DNA of 64,000 bases from Dipteris shenzhenensis (lineage: Eukaryota; Polypodiophyta; Polypodiopsida; Gleicheniales), in assembly GCA_047967505.1 (NCBI GenBank), contig CM106538.1. One strand, written 5' to 3'. The notes below the pieces were generated by a model. The model was not told where the DNA came from, did no database searches, and saw only the letters and a list, made by a program, of their open reading frames with translations. The translations under genes were made by a program, and so were the position numbers. Positions 21,281 to 32,720 of this stretch are shown piece after piece (the stretch's first letter is position 1; the number at the start of each line of letters is the position of its first letter).

Positions 21281-22057
21281 ACCCTAAACCCTAAACCCTA
21301 AACCAAAACAACCCTAAACCCTGAACCTTGAACCCTCAACCCTAACCAATAACAACCCTAAACCCTAAACCCTAACTCCAAAACCCTAAACTCTAAACCC
21401 TAAAACCTAAACCCTAACCCCCAAACCCTAAACCCTAAACCCTAACCCCCAAACCCTAGACCCTAACTCCCAAACCCTGAACCCTAAACCCTAACTCCCA
21501 AACCCTAAACCCTAAACCCTAAACCCTAACCCCCAAACCCTAAACCTTAAACCCTAACCCCCAAACCCTAAACCCTAACTAACTCCCAAACCCTAAACCC
21601 TAAATCCTAAACCCTAAACCCTAAACCCTAACCCCTAAACCTTAAACCCTAAACCTTAAACCCTAACTCCCAAACCCTAAACCCTAACCCCCAAACCCTA
21701 AACCCTAAACCCTAAATCCTAAACCCTAACCCCCAAACCCTAAACCCTAAACCCTACCCCCTAAACCCAAACCACCAAACTCTGAACCCTAACCCCCAAA
21801 CCCTGAACCCTAAACCCTAACCCTCAAACCTTGAACCCTAAACCCTAACTCCCAAACCTTAAACCCTAAACCCTAAACCCTACCCCCCAAACCCTAAATC
21901 CAAACCACCAAACCCTAAACCCTAACTCACAAACCCTAAACCCTAACCCTAACTCACAAACCCTAATTCCTAACTCACAAACCCTAAACCCTAAACCCTA
22001 ACTCACCAAACCCCAAACCCTGAACCCAAACCACGAAATCCTAAACCTTAAATCCTA
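21281..22057. repeat. Interstitial plant telomere-like array (CCCTAAA)n
   Basis: About 780 bp of CCCTAAA heptamers (TTTAGGG on the minus strand), interspersed with variants such as CCCTAACCCCCAAA, CCCTAACTCCCAAA and CCCTGAA. The variants form a higher-order pattern rather than perfect telomere. The flanks are ordinary AT-rich DNA on both sides, so this is internal, not a chromosome end. Confidence 0.95.
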
Positions 22058-22134
22058 TGAGTTTTTTCAGTAATATCATTTATTTAAGTAATAGTTTTAA
22101 TTAGAATTCATAAGTAATAGTGGAATTGATAGTT

Positions 22135-22960
22135 GGGAGGGTGGTAGTGGGAGAAAGGGAGAGTGGGAAAGTGGAGAAAGGGAGTGTGGGAGGGTGGTAG
22201 TGGGAGAAAGGGAGAGTGGGAGAGGGAGTGGGAATGGGGGCGGTGGGGGTGGGAGGATGGGAGTGGGAGTTGGAGAGGGAGTGGGAATGGGGGAGGTGGG
22301 GGTGGGGGTGGGAGATGGGAGTGGGAGTGGGAATGGGGGAGGTGGGGGTGGGGTGAGGGTGGGAGGATGGGAGTGGGAGTGGGAGTGGGAGGATGGGAGT
22401 GGGAGAGGGAGTGGGAATGGGGGAGGTGGGGGTGGAAGTGGGAGGGGTGAGGTGGGAGGATGGGAGTGGGAATGGGGGAGGTGGGGGGGTGGGAAAATGG
22501 GAGTGGGAGTGGGAGTGGGAGAGGGAGTGGGAATGGGGGAGGTGGGGGGGTGGGAAAATGGGAGTGGGAGTGGGAGAGGGAGTGGGAGGATGGGAGTGGG
22601 AGGGGTGGGGTGGGAGGATAAGGGTGGGAGAATGGGAGTGGGAGTGGGAATGGGAGTGGGAATGGGGGGCGGAGGGGTGGGGGTGGGAGGATGGGAGTGG
22701 GAGTGAGAGGTGGAGGTGGGAGGATGGGAGTGGGAGTGGGAATGGGAGTGGGAGAGGGAGTGGGAATGGGGGAGGTGGGGGTGGGGTGAGGGTGGGAGTG
22801 GGAGGGGTGGGGTGGGAGGATGGGAGTGGGAGAGGGAGTGGGAATGGGGAAGGTGGAAGAATGGGCATGGGAGTGGGAGTGGGAATGGGGGAGGTGGGGT
22901 GGGAGGATGGGGGTGGGAGTGGGAATGGGGTGGGAGGATGGGAGTGGGTGGGAGAGAGAG
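22135..22960. repeat. G-rich minisatellite (gggagtgggaatgggggaggtggg units)
   Basis: About 830 bp in which the plus strand is almost only G, A and T, with few C. Units vary between about 10 and 60 bp and are built from GGGAGTGGGA, GAATGGGGGAGGTGGGG and GGTGGGAGGATGGGAG. G-runs of three to six are very dense, so G-quadruplex formation is likely. The long Pro/Ser/His-rich minus-strand frames here are products of the repeat. Confidence 0.95.
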
Positions 22961-23199
22961 AGAAGATAATCTAATAGAGAGGCCAATGGGAGAGGAGATA
23001 ATGTTATAGAAGGACCAATGAGAGAGAAGCACTTAAAACCCTAGTTTTTCTTATATATACTCTCCTTCTCTCATTGTTTCTCTCATTTCAACAAGGAAGA
23101 GCAAGAGGAGAAGCAAAAAGAGGAGGAAGAGCAAAAGCAAGCACAAGCAAGCACAAGCATAGATCTCAACTTTTTTTAAAATTTGTATTCTTTGAAATT

Positions 23200-23695
23200 T
23201 TATTATAGAGAGAGAACTTAGAGAGAGAAAAGTGAAGGAAAGACTTTTAGAGAGAGATTATAAGAGAGAGAGAGTCTTGCTGCCTCGGCAGCAAAAGAGA
23301 GAGAGAGAGAAAGAGAGAGGGAGAGAGAGGAGAGACTTTTAGAGAGAGAGAAAGAGAGAAGAGAGACATTTAGAGAGAGAGGGTGAGAGGTAAAAGAGAG
23401 AGAGAGGGAGGGAGAGAGAGAGTGGGGAGAGAGAGAGAGAGAGGGGGGGGAGGTAGCTGCAGCCGCAGCGCGAGAGAGAGGGGGAAGGGAGAGAGGGGGG
23501 GCGAGAGAGAAAGGGGGGGAGAGAGAGAGAGAAGGGGGGGCCGATGCCGCGGCAGCAGGAGAGAGAGAGAGGGGGGGAGAGAGAGAGAGGGGCGGAGAGA
23601 GGGGAGAGAGGGGGGAGGCCGCTGCCGCGGCAGCGGAGAGAGGAGGGGAGAGAGAGGGGGGGGAGAGAGAGAGAGGGGGGGAGAGAAGGGGGGGG
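23200..23695. repeat. GA-rich array with embedded CCGCGG palindromes
   Basis: GAGAGA and GGGGG-AGAGAG runs, interrupted four times by a short GC palindrome: gctgcctcggcagc (about 23278), gctgcagccgcagc (about 23455), gccgcggcagc (about 23545) and gctgccgcggcagc (about 23622). Plus-strand and minus-strand frames across it are low-complexity artefacts. Confidence 0.9.
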
Positions 23696-23699
23696 GTTT

Positions 23700-24100
23700 A
23701 TTTGATGATTTGATATGTTATAAGTCTTTAAATTTTCTCCAAAATACATAAATAGGTTTAAATATAGGGCCTTAACCACATGTGGCAAGAGGAATTTCTT
23801 ATAGAGGGTGATGGCCTTGTGATTAGCCCTTGATGTTAGGGCTCCCTAACTCTTGTTAATCTCCTACAGTGATTGCTTGCATGGCCAATAGAAAAGGAGT
23901 GATAAAATGTGACAAGGGGTCCCTCCCAAGAAAAAAACATAAGCTTTCCTTTAGTTCCCTTGCAATTTTAGCTACCAATTGCTGTCTTTACTGGAAGCAT
24001 CTGTGTCTTTGGTGGTTGTCACCTAATCCTCTCAATCGAGTGATCACTTGAGCATCAATTATCTCTGGCAGCTCGACTGAAATTGCTTGGCATTCTGGAT
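23700..24100. other. Unassigned sequence between the GA array and a gypsy relic
   Basis: No supported gene or repeat. Probably the eroded 3' part of the minus-strand gypsy relic to the right. Confidence 0.4.
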
Positions 24101-25465
24101 CCACTTCCTTCCTTTCCATATTATTCTTAAGGAATTTTAAAAATTTCACCCAGATTGGACAATCAAAACGCATATGATTTTATCGACAACAAAAGCACTT
24201 GATTTTAGATGGATCAGTCTTCTCTTCACCATTCGTCCCTTTGTCCTTCTACTCGGGATGTGGTGGTTTATCGCTTAGTGGTTGAGTATCAATTGCCACT
24301 TGGTCTGCTGACACTTGGCAATTTTTACCATTGAACCAACAATCTGACTTATCATGCCCAAATTTGGTACAGGTATTATAATACTTGCTCTTCCTCTTCC
24401 ACATGTCCACCTGTGGAACACCTGTTACACCATTTCTCATTATTACCTGGCTTACCTCGAATGCACAATTCTTTCAAGGCCTCCTTCAGCTCGATTTTTA
24501 GTTTGTGTTTTTTTGTTGGCATCTCCTCAGTGTCACTGTCAAAATCTTTCTTCTTTACCTTATTTTTTGAGCCTTACCTCTTCTCCAAAGCAAAAGCTCG
24601 ATTTAATAGTTCCTCATAGGTTCTAGTCGGGTTGAGCATCTATGGCTTGCGCAAATCTATCTGGGTACAACTGTGATTAACAAGGCTTGATAAACTTGTC
24701 ATCCAAAACGGTACTCAACTGATTGAAGAGAGCTTGCATCCTAAACACAAAGCCTTGGAAAGATTCTCCCTTGTTTTGCTTTAATTCACTAAGCTTTGTC
24801 CTCACATTATCCTTGTTGATCTCCTGCAAGAACCTTCGCAAGAATGTTTTGAACATTGCATACCAATCGAGGAAATACCCAATTGGGAACTGATTGAACC
24901 ACCTTTGAGCATTTTTAATTAAGGTACATGGAAGATAATCCATATACTCTTCATCTATTGTTGCACCATTGATGTGACAGACATGCAAAAAACTCTACAA
25001 GTGACTGTAGGGATCTTCCTCGTTTGTGCCTTTGAAAATTTGGAATTTTACCTTGATGTTGAATCTGGACTTAAACTTTGCATCATGTGTGAAATTTACA
25101 CCCCTCTGACATGGCCCTACATTATGCTCTCCAAAACCTGAGTAGGCAGGCCTTCCACTCAGAAGGATCGAGTCACTAGCCTTCCATCTGTCATAACCAC
25201 CTTCATGGGTGTGAGGTCATTGTAGACTCTCCTTGACATGGTTGGTACTATCTTCAGGCCTCAAAGGCACAGCTTGACGTACCCCTATTGGCCAAGTCAT
25301 AATTCTGTCTATGGCTTTCATGTTTGGCCGCATATCTTCTTTGTTTTTTCGAGCAGGTGTCAACCATTGATTAGGGTAGAAAGTATTTTAATAGCAATCT
25401 GAGTACTCTCTGTATTCCTCATCAACTTGGAATTCAATTGACCCTCCCAAGCAGGATCACCAAAA
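24100..25465 (-). pseudogene. Ty3/gypsy-type gag relic with zinc knuckles
   Basis: Minus-strand frame 24988-24677 carries a retrotransposon gag core (YLPCTLIKNAQRWFNQFP, FLRRFLQEINK, LSELKQNKGESFQGFVFRM). Downstream, near 24410, WCNRCSTGGHVEEE resembles one CCHC knuckle. At about 24385, YYNTCTKFGHDKSDC is a second whose first Cys has become Tyr. Stops and frameshifts separate the pieces. The order gag core then knuckles, away from the LTR at 25466, fits a minus-oriented element. Protease and RT are not recognisable. Confidence 0.75.
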
Positions 25466-26069
25466 TGTTAACGCTCTGGTTCCCTCAACCTATTGACTCA
25501 GAAAGCACTCAATGATAACCCAACCCAGTGTTGCGCTCGGTGAAGGTGCTCTCTTGCAACCCTAAGGTAGACATGCTCGGGTGCACAAGAGATGCCAACA
25601 TATATGCTCGAGGTCAAGGATAGCTATTGCAGGAGAACTGTGATGATGACGGGAGAATACTGAGTCATGTACACACTTTAAAACACTTAGAATATAAAGT
25701 GTAAATAGCAACAAAGTCGAATATTAGGCAATCAAAATTAACTTATATTGAATCAAATCAACTTGATTACAACCAAGCTGCCTTGGCTTACAGTGAACAC
25801 TCCCTATCCTAGCAAGCTCAAGTCAGAGGAAGAGAACTCGAGCTGCTCTCTTGTTCTCTCCTTTGCTTGCTACAACCCTACCTAAGGAACCGTCTTCCAA
25901 AAAGATATGCTCACAGTGCACCAACCTCCATCTACTAATTGGTGGTGACACTGCAATCGTCTAAACCTATGCTACGAAATTGGTGATTGGCTAAGACCAC
26001 CACTTCCATCCAAAGTCGGCACTCGATGACCACATGCGACGCCATGTTAGCCTAGCCTAGGGGCTAACA
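25466..26069 (-). mobile_element. LTR of the minus-strand gypsy relic
   Basis: The block is bounded by TGTTAACGC (25466) and GGCTAACA (26069), giving matching TGTTA/TAACA inverted termini. It lies directly upstream, in minus orientation, of the gag relic. The bases next to it on the internal side (caccaaaa) could be a primer site (TGGTGATCC on the minus strand) of a type I cannot assign. No second LTR is in view, so target duplication cannot be tested. Confidence 0.55.
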
Positions 26070-26139
26070 AGCAAGATTCGAGCTCCTAGTGCCTTAGTGA
26101 GAGATACGAGGCCGTGAGGCTCTGATCCTGCAGGATATG

Positions 26140-27540
26140 GAGGTGTGGAGGGTGGAGTTCTCTTATCTCATGCTCGGTGGATGCAGCAAGGGGATATGAT
26201 GTCTTGGTAGTTTTTCCAAGCCACTAGGCCACATTTAGTAGGGATGTAGCTACAGTGGCGGCGGCTGAGAGACACACAGTGTCAGATGCACATGAACCCC
26301 CAGAAGATTTTGGAGATGACCACGGATTTTTATAGGTAGTATTTTGAGTCAAAGGAGGAGACCCTGCCTTGTGGCCAGGGAGGTAGTATGGGAGCAGGTC
26401 CCATTGGTGGCATCTCTAAGCTTGAGCAAGCGCTTAGAGGCCCCTTTCATAGAGGAGGAGCTCTAGGAGGCTCTTAAGGCCCTTCCTCCTCAAAAGTGCC
26501 GGATGGTCTGACTCCAACTCTTTCTCTTCTTCTAGGAGAGGATTCTCACTCCGCTCAATGGGCATGCCAAGATATTTTTTATACAACCCTCCCTGAGCCG
26601 TGGTTGGATCTATTTACTCCCAAAAGAGGGGGACAGAGTGAACATTTGGTAGTGAGACCAATTACCCTATCAGACATTGCATACAAGATCTTAGCCAAGG
26701 TCTTGAGCTTGTGGTTAAGGCCCCAGCTTCCAGACATCATTCATAACACACAGATTGGCTTTGTTTGGGAACACAACATCCTAGATGACATCTTTACATT
26801 TTGGGAGGCAGTGGATTGGGCCAGGGAGGAGACATAGCCTCTCGCTAGTCCTTCCTAGAGGGCATGATGCAAAGATTGGGCTTTTTAGTGAGATGAATCA
26901 GAGGGATTTCAACCATCTATGCAGGGAGCTCTAGTCATGTGTGACCATTGGAGGCCACACGGGAGAGCCCTTTCTTTTGTCTCACTCAGTTTGGTAGGGT
27001 TGCCGGCTCACCCCCTTCCTTTTCCTCTTTGTGGCTTAGGCAGTGGGCTATTTTCCTCACTCTTAGGCCAATGGCCTCTTTGGCATGAGACTCCACTAGG
27101 AGGATGAGATGCTAGACTTAGAGTTTGCAAATGATACATCTTTATTTGTGGAGGGGACTATGGGGAGCCTTGAGATGATCAGGGGTGCCTTGACCACTTG
27201 TTGGAAGGCCTTTGCAGTAGAAATCAACTAGACCAAATTAATTGGATTCTTCACAGGTAAGGAGGGAGTTTAGGAGATTAGTGACTGGGGGGTAGCCCTT
27301 GGCTTTAGGTGGACCCCACGGGGGTAGATAGTGAGATACCTAGGATGTCAGGTGGGGATAAATATCTCAGTAGTAGACGCCCCATTTCTTGAGAGCATTA
27401 GGCATAAGCTTCTTTATTCAAGTTCTCTCTTGCAAGTAGAGCCCTAATGGCAAATCATGTCTTAGTCGCAACATCCTAGTATATTGAATGCATGGGCTAG
27501 CTCAAAAGATTGGTGCAAAATTTTTTCTAGGCGGGGGCTC
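26140..27540 (+). pseudogene. LINE reverse transcriptase relic, plus strand
   Basis: The best frame, 26496-26837, gives PDGLTP, then RPITLSDIAYKILAKVLSLW, LPDIIHNTQIGF and NILDDIFTFWEAVDWARE, the fingers of an L1-type RT. The frame then breaks. SFLEGMMQRLGF follows near 26850, and EFANDTSLFVEGT near 27120 is the catalytic block with A-D-D changed to A-N-D. LGFFTGKEG-like thumb sequence follows. Several stops and frameshifts show it is inactive. Confidence 0.8.
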
Positions 27541-28260
27541 GGATGGTACAAGGAACACTAAAGTTGTTGGGATCAATCACCATGTTAATGCTGGGTGCTG
27601 ATGGTGCTTTGATCTCTGCTGCTACCATCCTATTTGCTTTAAAATTTTCTTGTTCTTGTTGAAACCATTGCTTTAAGGCTTGGTAGTGCATCTTTTCAGT
27701 TTCAGCATTGGGGTAAATTCTATGTAGATATGACACAGAACAGTATACAAGCGAAGTGCCACAATGTTGATGAAGTTGGTTAGGAATGTATATTTACCTG
27801 ATGTAGCAAAAGCCATGCTCGTAGAGCTGTTTCAAAGCTGAGTCTGAGGGCTTTATCACAGGGGTTGAAAAAGCTTTTCACCGAACCTATCCCCCTATTA
27901 AGAATAGGGGGGCATGAGCAACTGTTCACCTCTTAATGTCACTCTCTGTTGGGTTAAGTGTGATCAAGGGCTTGCTCTAAGGTGCATGTGTGAATTTAGG
28001 GGAGTCAAATGTGTGTGTGTGTGTGTGTCTGTGTAGTAGAAGCACACCTAGTGCTATGAGGTGTCTAGTCTATGACCTAAGTGATGATGTAAGCAGAAAG
28101 GCCCCCACATGGAAGGTTCCTTTGATTTAGACTAGTCCCATTGATGTAGGGGCTGATTGCCACTGATGTAGGGGAGGTGCCTACACCTTCCTCTCACTCT
28201 ATATAATGGAGGATGTTCCTTCATTCTAATGCAAGGATTTTGCCTCTTGCCTCACTTGAG
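27541..28260. other. Unassigned sequence with a short (TG)n tract
   Basis: A minus-strand frame (27736-27527) reads as a Gln/Glu-rich peptide that I cannot assign. A (GT)n tract of about 16 bp sits at 28011-28028. Otherwise I see nothing. Confidence 0.4.
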
Positions 28261-28315
28261 CTCTCTCTCTTTGCACCATGATGCATCTATTCTATCCCAC
28301 ATACTTCTACACTCT

Positions 28316-28823
28316 CCCCCTATTCTACTGGTGGAATAGGGGATTGCAGTTTTTGGAATGCACTTGATAGGAATCGTATAGTTTATTGAATGCATTTGAT
28401 AAAATAAAGCATATTTTTATGAAAGGAATACATCTATGTCAAAGCTTCAAGTTGATGTATTAGGGGGATATTGAAAAATATTGAAGATCACTTGCCTCTC
28501 AAGTATCCAAGAATATTGAAGAATACTTCAAGCTCCTTGCATCTCAAGCATCCAAGAATATTGAAGATCACTTGCCTCTCGAGCATCCAAGAATATTGAA
28601 GAATACTTCAAGCTCCTTGCATCTCAAGCATCCAAGAATATTGAAGATCACTTGGAAGCTTCAAGTTGATGGCCTCCCTACCATATTTCGCCGGCGGAAT
28701 AGGAAGAGAGGCAACACTACATCACTTGGAGGCTACATCACATCTGGCTAGTGCATCTGGGAATGTCCAACTGGGCTTCAAGTTGATGGCCTCCTTTCCC
28801 TATTCCGCCAGTGGAATGGGGGA
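28316..28823. repeat. Three related imperfect palindromes
   Basis: The strings ccctattctactggtggaat (28318), ccatatttcgccggcggaat (28681) and ccctattccgccagtggaat (28798) are variants of one hairpin with the core TTC-n-CC-n-GG-n-GGAA. Each is followed by aggg or agg and then, in two cases, by gagaggcaacac. Confidence 0.65.
28477..28665 (+). repeat. 80-bp tandem repeat, about 2.4 copies
   Basis: aatattgaagatcacttg begins at 28477, 28557 and 28637, a strict 80-bp period. A sub-repeat (ccaagaatattgaagaatac) lies inside each unit. Confidence 0.9.
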
Positions 28824-28999
28824 GAGGCAACACCATTTTAGTGTTCTTACTGCTCTTGGGCCTGTAGGGTGCCAAGCATCTTTGCTATCCTTTCCATGTC
28901 TCCCTTACTGTTCCACTCATGTGTGTTGAAAATAGCACTTGTGTTAACCATATAAAAGCGCTTGGGACAATCCCAGAATCAGGAGGTGCTGCTGCTAGG

Positions 29000-31900
29000 A
29001 CTTTTGGGAAAAACCTAGCATTAGGAGGTGCTCCTAACTGAGCCCCAAATAGTGCTTGTGTTAGCCTCGTGCCTCCAAGCCCTAAGCTATTTGGGGCTCA
29101 AAACCTGGAGTGGCGAGGCCAATCTTGGGCTACTTGCGGCTTGATCATCGAGAGGCAAATAACCACAATAACCACATTTTGTGGCAATTTGCAACCTGAA
29201 CCTGTGACCGTTGGGATATTTGGGACTCAAACTCCGTGAGCGTGTACTGTATTCTTCCATGGCTGCAACCATTGAAGTAAATCATTACCTAGCATTCTCT
29301 GACTGTACTCTGTGGATAATAACATGCCCCCCTTCCTGTTGTTGCTGAGCCGCCCTCGGATCAACCGCACTGGAGGAGGTGTGTGGAGAGGACCGTTTGG
29401 AGGACTGTATAGCGGTCCAATTGGTGTGGAGTGAGCCGATTCAGGTATACGAGCAGAACTTTCAAAAATGGCTGGCATGTATGTCCTTGTACGAGCGGAT
29501 GTGGTGGCCGTGGAGACTGCAAACACAGAGGTAGAGGCGGAGGTCTTGAAATTGTGTGGGACCGATGTAGGGGCTGAAGACAATTTGATTGGTCAGATTT
29601 TGGAGGCAGTTGTCAATGGGGCGACTGTGGGGGGGAGGTCACGGAGGAGTAGGAGGAGAAGGTGGTTGAAGTGGACCGTTGCAATGATGGTTGGATCGGG
29701 TATTGAGTCATACGTGTTGTTGAATGACTAGAGACAGAAGCAAAATCCCTCCTGCATCATCTCTTTCGGGAAGTTGTACTTGGGAAAATTGTACAACATG
29801 TTGGGGTCCTATTGCTAGAGCTCACAGAATTTGGCCCAAGTCCATCGTCATTCCATTGGCATGTACAAGGGGTGGATCCAGTGATCGTCATGGGTACTAC
29901 GGTAGTACTACCAAAATTGCTCCTTTTTTAGGAAGGGGATGTGCAAGCAAGGCTATAGATCGGCATCGGCATTGATCAGGGGAATTGGAGCATCGGGAGC
30001 GAGGTGGTAACCTCCTCTTGTGCGCATTGGATGGGCGTGTTGCTAGTCATTGAAGGACTGGGTGATGAACTGCGTGAGTGGGCGCACCTCCAAGATTTCA
30101 TAGAGGTGGAGGTGGGAGACTTCAATTTGCTGCCTCCAATGGTGCATGAGAGCACTATTCGGCAGTTCTTGGAACGACTGCAGGTTGGGACGCCACTGTA
30201 CATTTTTGGGCAGGGGGAGGGAGGAGCTTCAAGAACCTCATCATCTTCAATTGGCATTGGTTCCTCCTCCGCTGTCCCTATGGGGGTTGTATCAATGGGT
30301 GTCTATACAAAATTGGCTGCCTTAAGCAGCATGTTGAGGGCCTCTTCTGGGAGTTCGACCGGAGTAGTAGATGAGATGGATGGGGAGGTCCCATGCTATG
30401 CGGTGGTGGTGATAGAGGCGTTGGAAGAATATTTAGGCAGATTGCTGCAAAGAAGGGGGGGCGGGGGAGGTTGGGAAGCTTACTGGGTGGGCTGTCTGGA
30501 TCTAGTGGAGGTGGTTGTGGAATTTCAGCAAGAGGGTAGAATTAAATAATTTAATGGCTTCTTGGCCTTCCTCCTCGACAACTTCATTGGGATATGCTAT
30601 ATGAATTGTTTCAAAATTTCTCACCAAGGACTCAAGTGAGTCTTGGAGAGCTTGTAGTGCCCGATTAAAGAGTATATTATGCCGAGGTGATCGTAGGTGG
30701 TGGGCATTGATGTTTTTATCAAAGCTATATATATATATATATATTAATATAAAATATTGGTGAAAGTTCATCGATATATTTTTTATAGTTTCACAATATC
30801 GATAGCAGATAGCACATTTTTATATATTTTCTTTTGAATTTATAAGTAAAATATGTAAATCCTCGTGAAACTTAAAAAATTTTCACATAAAAGTTTCAAA
30901 TCCTGGCGAATGTTTCAAACATTTATTTTTATTCGGGCATATAAACTTTCGACACCAATTTAAAAGTTTCTTTTCTTAACAAAATTGACATGAAAAAATC
31001 ATCCTTGGTGGTGGGCTGGTAAGCCACGAGATGCCCTTGAGTTTGTATTGTGGAGGCTCGGCCATAGGTCTGCATCCAATTAATGTCAGCTTGCAGACTA
31101 TCTGGGGTGCAGACCCACCTGAGCTCCTCGGCCTTTGATATTTACATCACATCATCGTCTGCAGGATAACTTGTGGACTCCGTGATGATGCAGCACCATG
31201 CTTGGAAATTAAGTAGAATGGGATGGGCGGTGAGATAGTGATCCAAGAGCTTTGGTGCCCTGCGTTTAAGCCGCTCCATACCTTATCATTTCGGTTGCAG
31301 AATCGGAGGCTTCACGTATGAGGTCAGAGGGGAAAAGGAGATAGAGGCTAGATGGTTGAAGATCTAATGTGAGAAATAGGACATGGTGAGAATGGGGTGG
31401 CAATGATTGGGGTTACGGCAATGGAGGATGGTTTGGAGGGTGTTAGAAGGGAGTGGGGCTGTGAGATTGAGGCAAAAAATAAGATTTTGTGTGCGGAGTG
31501 CATCGAAGTGCATTTGGAGTCTCTGGGGGATAGTGCGTGGGGTGAGTGTATATGTGGCTCATTGTGCGCAGAGCTCCCTGTAGATCCGAAATTCTTGCTA
31601 CTCAAGGGGAACCACCGAGGCCATTTTCTCGAGCTCGGGGGTTGTAATTTGGAATCTTATTCTCTCTGGAACATCAATGTTGGCCAGGATGTGCATCCAG
31701 GTCTGATAGAATTTTGGGTCAAGAAGAGGTGCACACCTAATTTCATCGGACTGTTTTTCATCCTCTGCCCTCTCACAGTGTTGGAACAGCTTCAGGGATG
31801 TTGTCCAGATCGTTGTATTCGATTCCAGAGCAAAAAGGTGTCCTTACAGTGGGTGGGCCTTGTAGGTGCACAAGTGCATTTGCAGGATTTGTTCCTCATG
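29000..31900 (-). pseudogene. Low-quality minus-strand retroelement debris
   Basis: Several Pro/Ser-rich minus-strand stretches (29583-29227, 31605-31348) and one richer in Leu/Glu (about 30690-30540, FNRALQALQDSLESLVRNFE) read like eroded gag-type protein, but no diagnostic motif remains. Plus-strand frames here (for example 30004-30549) are the antisense of this. No gene can be supported. Confidence 0.35.
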
Positions 31901-31924
31901 CCGCAAATAGATGTTATCGGTACG

Positions 31925-32230
31925 CTAGTCGTGTATGAGCCCGGACATTTGTAAGAAGGGTTTGCCTAGGATGGCTTCATATCCCGACTGCTGGGTGAAG
32001 TTCATGACTACGAACCTAATGGGGTACATGAATCCGAATACTTTAATGTTGATACCCGCCGTAAGGACTCCCAAGGGTTCAGCAGTTTCACCATCGGCCA
32101 ACTTCACCACCAGATGGGTTTGCTTGAGCATAGGTTTTCCCCACTTTACCCATCATTCATTGGTACAGACACTCACTCCCGCTCCCCCATCCAAGAGGGC
32201 ATCAACCTTTTGGTGCTGATATGTTATGGG
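31925..32230 (-). pseudogene. Retroviral-type aspartic protease relic (Ty3/gypsy)
   Basis: Minus strand: VDALLDGGAGVSV (about 32216-32178) matches the active-site region D-S/T-G-A of retrotransposon proteases with G in the second position. After a stop come HLVVKLADGETAEPLGVL, FVVMNF and YEAILGKPFL, the flap-to-C-terminal part of a gypsy protease. It lies downstream, on the same strand, of the coiled-coil frames at 33380-35620, the order expected for gag then protease. Confidence 0.75.
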
Positions 32231-32379
32231 GATAGCCGTGTTTGTGTCATCACCTTTGAAGTGTTGGCCTAGCTTAATGATGGGAACCTTGGGTAAGTTC
32301 AACCCCTCCTTTGGCGATTGGTCAGCCTTAGGCTTGATTGTAAAGATTGATGGAGGTTCTCACCTCCATGGGAGTCCAA

Positions 32380-32720
32380 GGGTTTAGAAGGGAATTTCAG
32401 GGTTAGAAAGGGGGACAGGGTTGAGAGAGTTAACTAGGAGTTCTAAGGTTCAGAGGGAGTTAGAGGGTTTAGGAGGAGTCCAAGTTTGAGGAGTGGAGAG
32501 CCAGTCTCCTTCGCAAATTCAAGGGGTAAGGGTTGAGGAGGAGGGACAAGGAAGGAGGAGGAAGAGAAGGGAGGAGGAGGAGGAGGAGGGAGGAGGAGGA
32601 GAAGGGAGGAGGAGGAGATGGAGGAGAAGGGTGAGGGAGGAGGAGGAGGAGGAGGAGGAGGGAGGAAGGAGGAGAAAGAAGGAGGAGGAGGGAGTACAAG
32701 GGTAGAGAGTGCAAGGGTAA
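32380..32720. repeat. GGTTTAGA-type minisatellite followed by (GGA)n-rich array
   Basis: The part 32380-32490 contains loose repeats of gggttagaa and ggtttaggagga, similar to those at 55610-55830. The part 32525-32700 is a GGA/GGAGAA low-complexity array. Leu/Pro/Ser-rich frames over it are artefacts. Confidence 0.8.

Noticed and set aside
21281-22057. True chromosome end
   Set aside because: Non-telomeric sequence continues for more than 40 kb on one side and 20 kb on the other, and the heptamers are degenerate.
22097-23032. Three long overlapping minus-strand frames (255-311 codons) rich in Pro, Ser and His, and Gly/Glu/Trp-rich plus-strand frames
   Set aside because: All arise from the G-rich minisatellite, which lacks stop codons in several frames. 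The translations have no domain structure.
23339-23788. Leu/Pro/Ser-rich minus-strand frame and Arg/Glu/Gly-rich plus-strand frame
   Set aside because: Product of the GA/GGG array. No conserved protein features.
28477-28665. CRISPR-like array
   Set aside because: The repeats are contiguous 80-bp tandem units without unique spacers, in a eukaryotic genome.
30004-30549. Plus-strand frame of 181 codons
   Set aside because: The opposite strand reads more like eroded gag. Gly/Val/Ser bias and absence of motifs suggest it is antisense to that.
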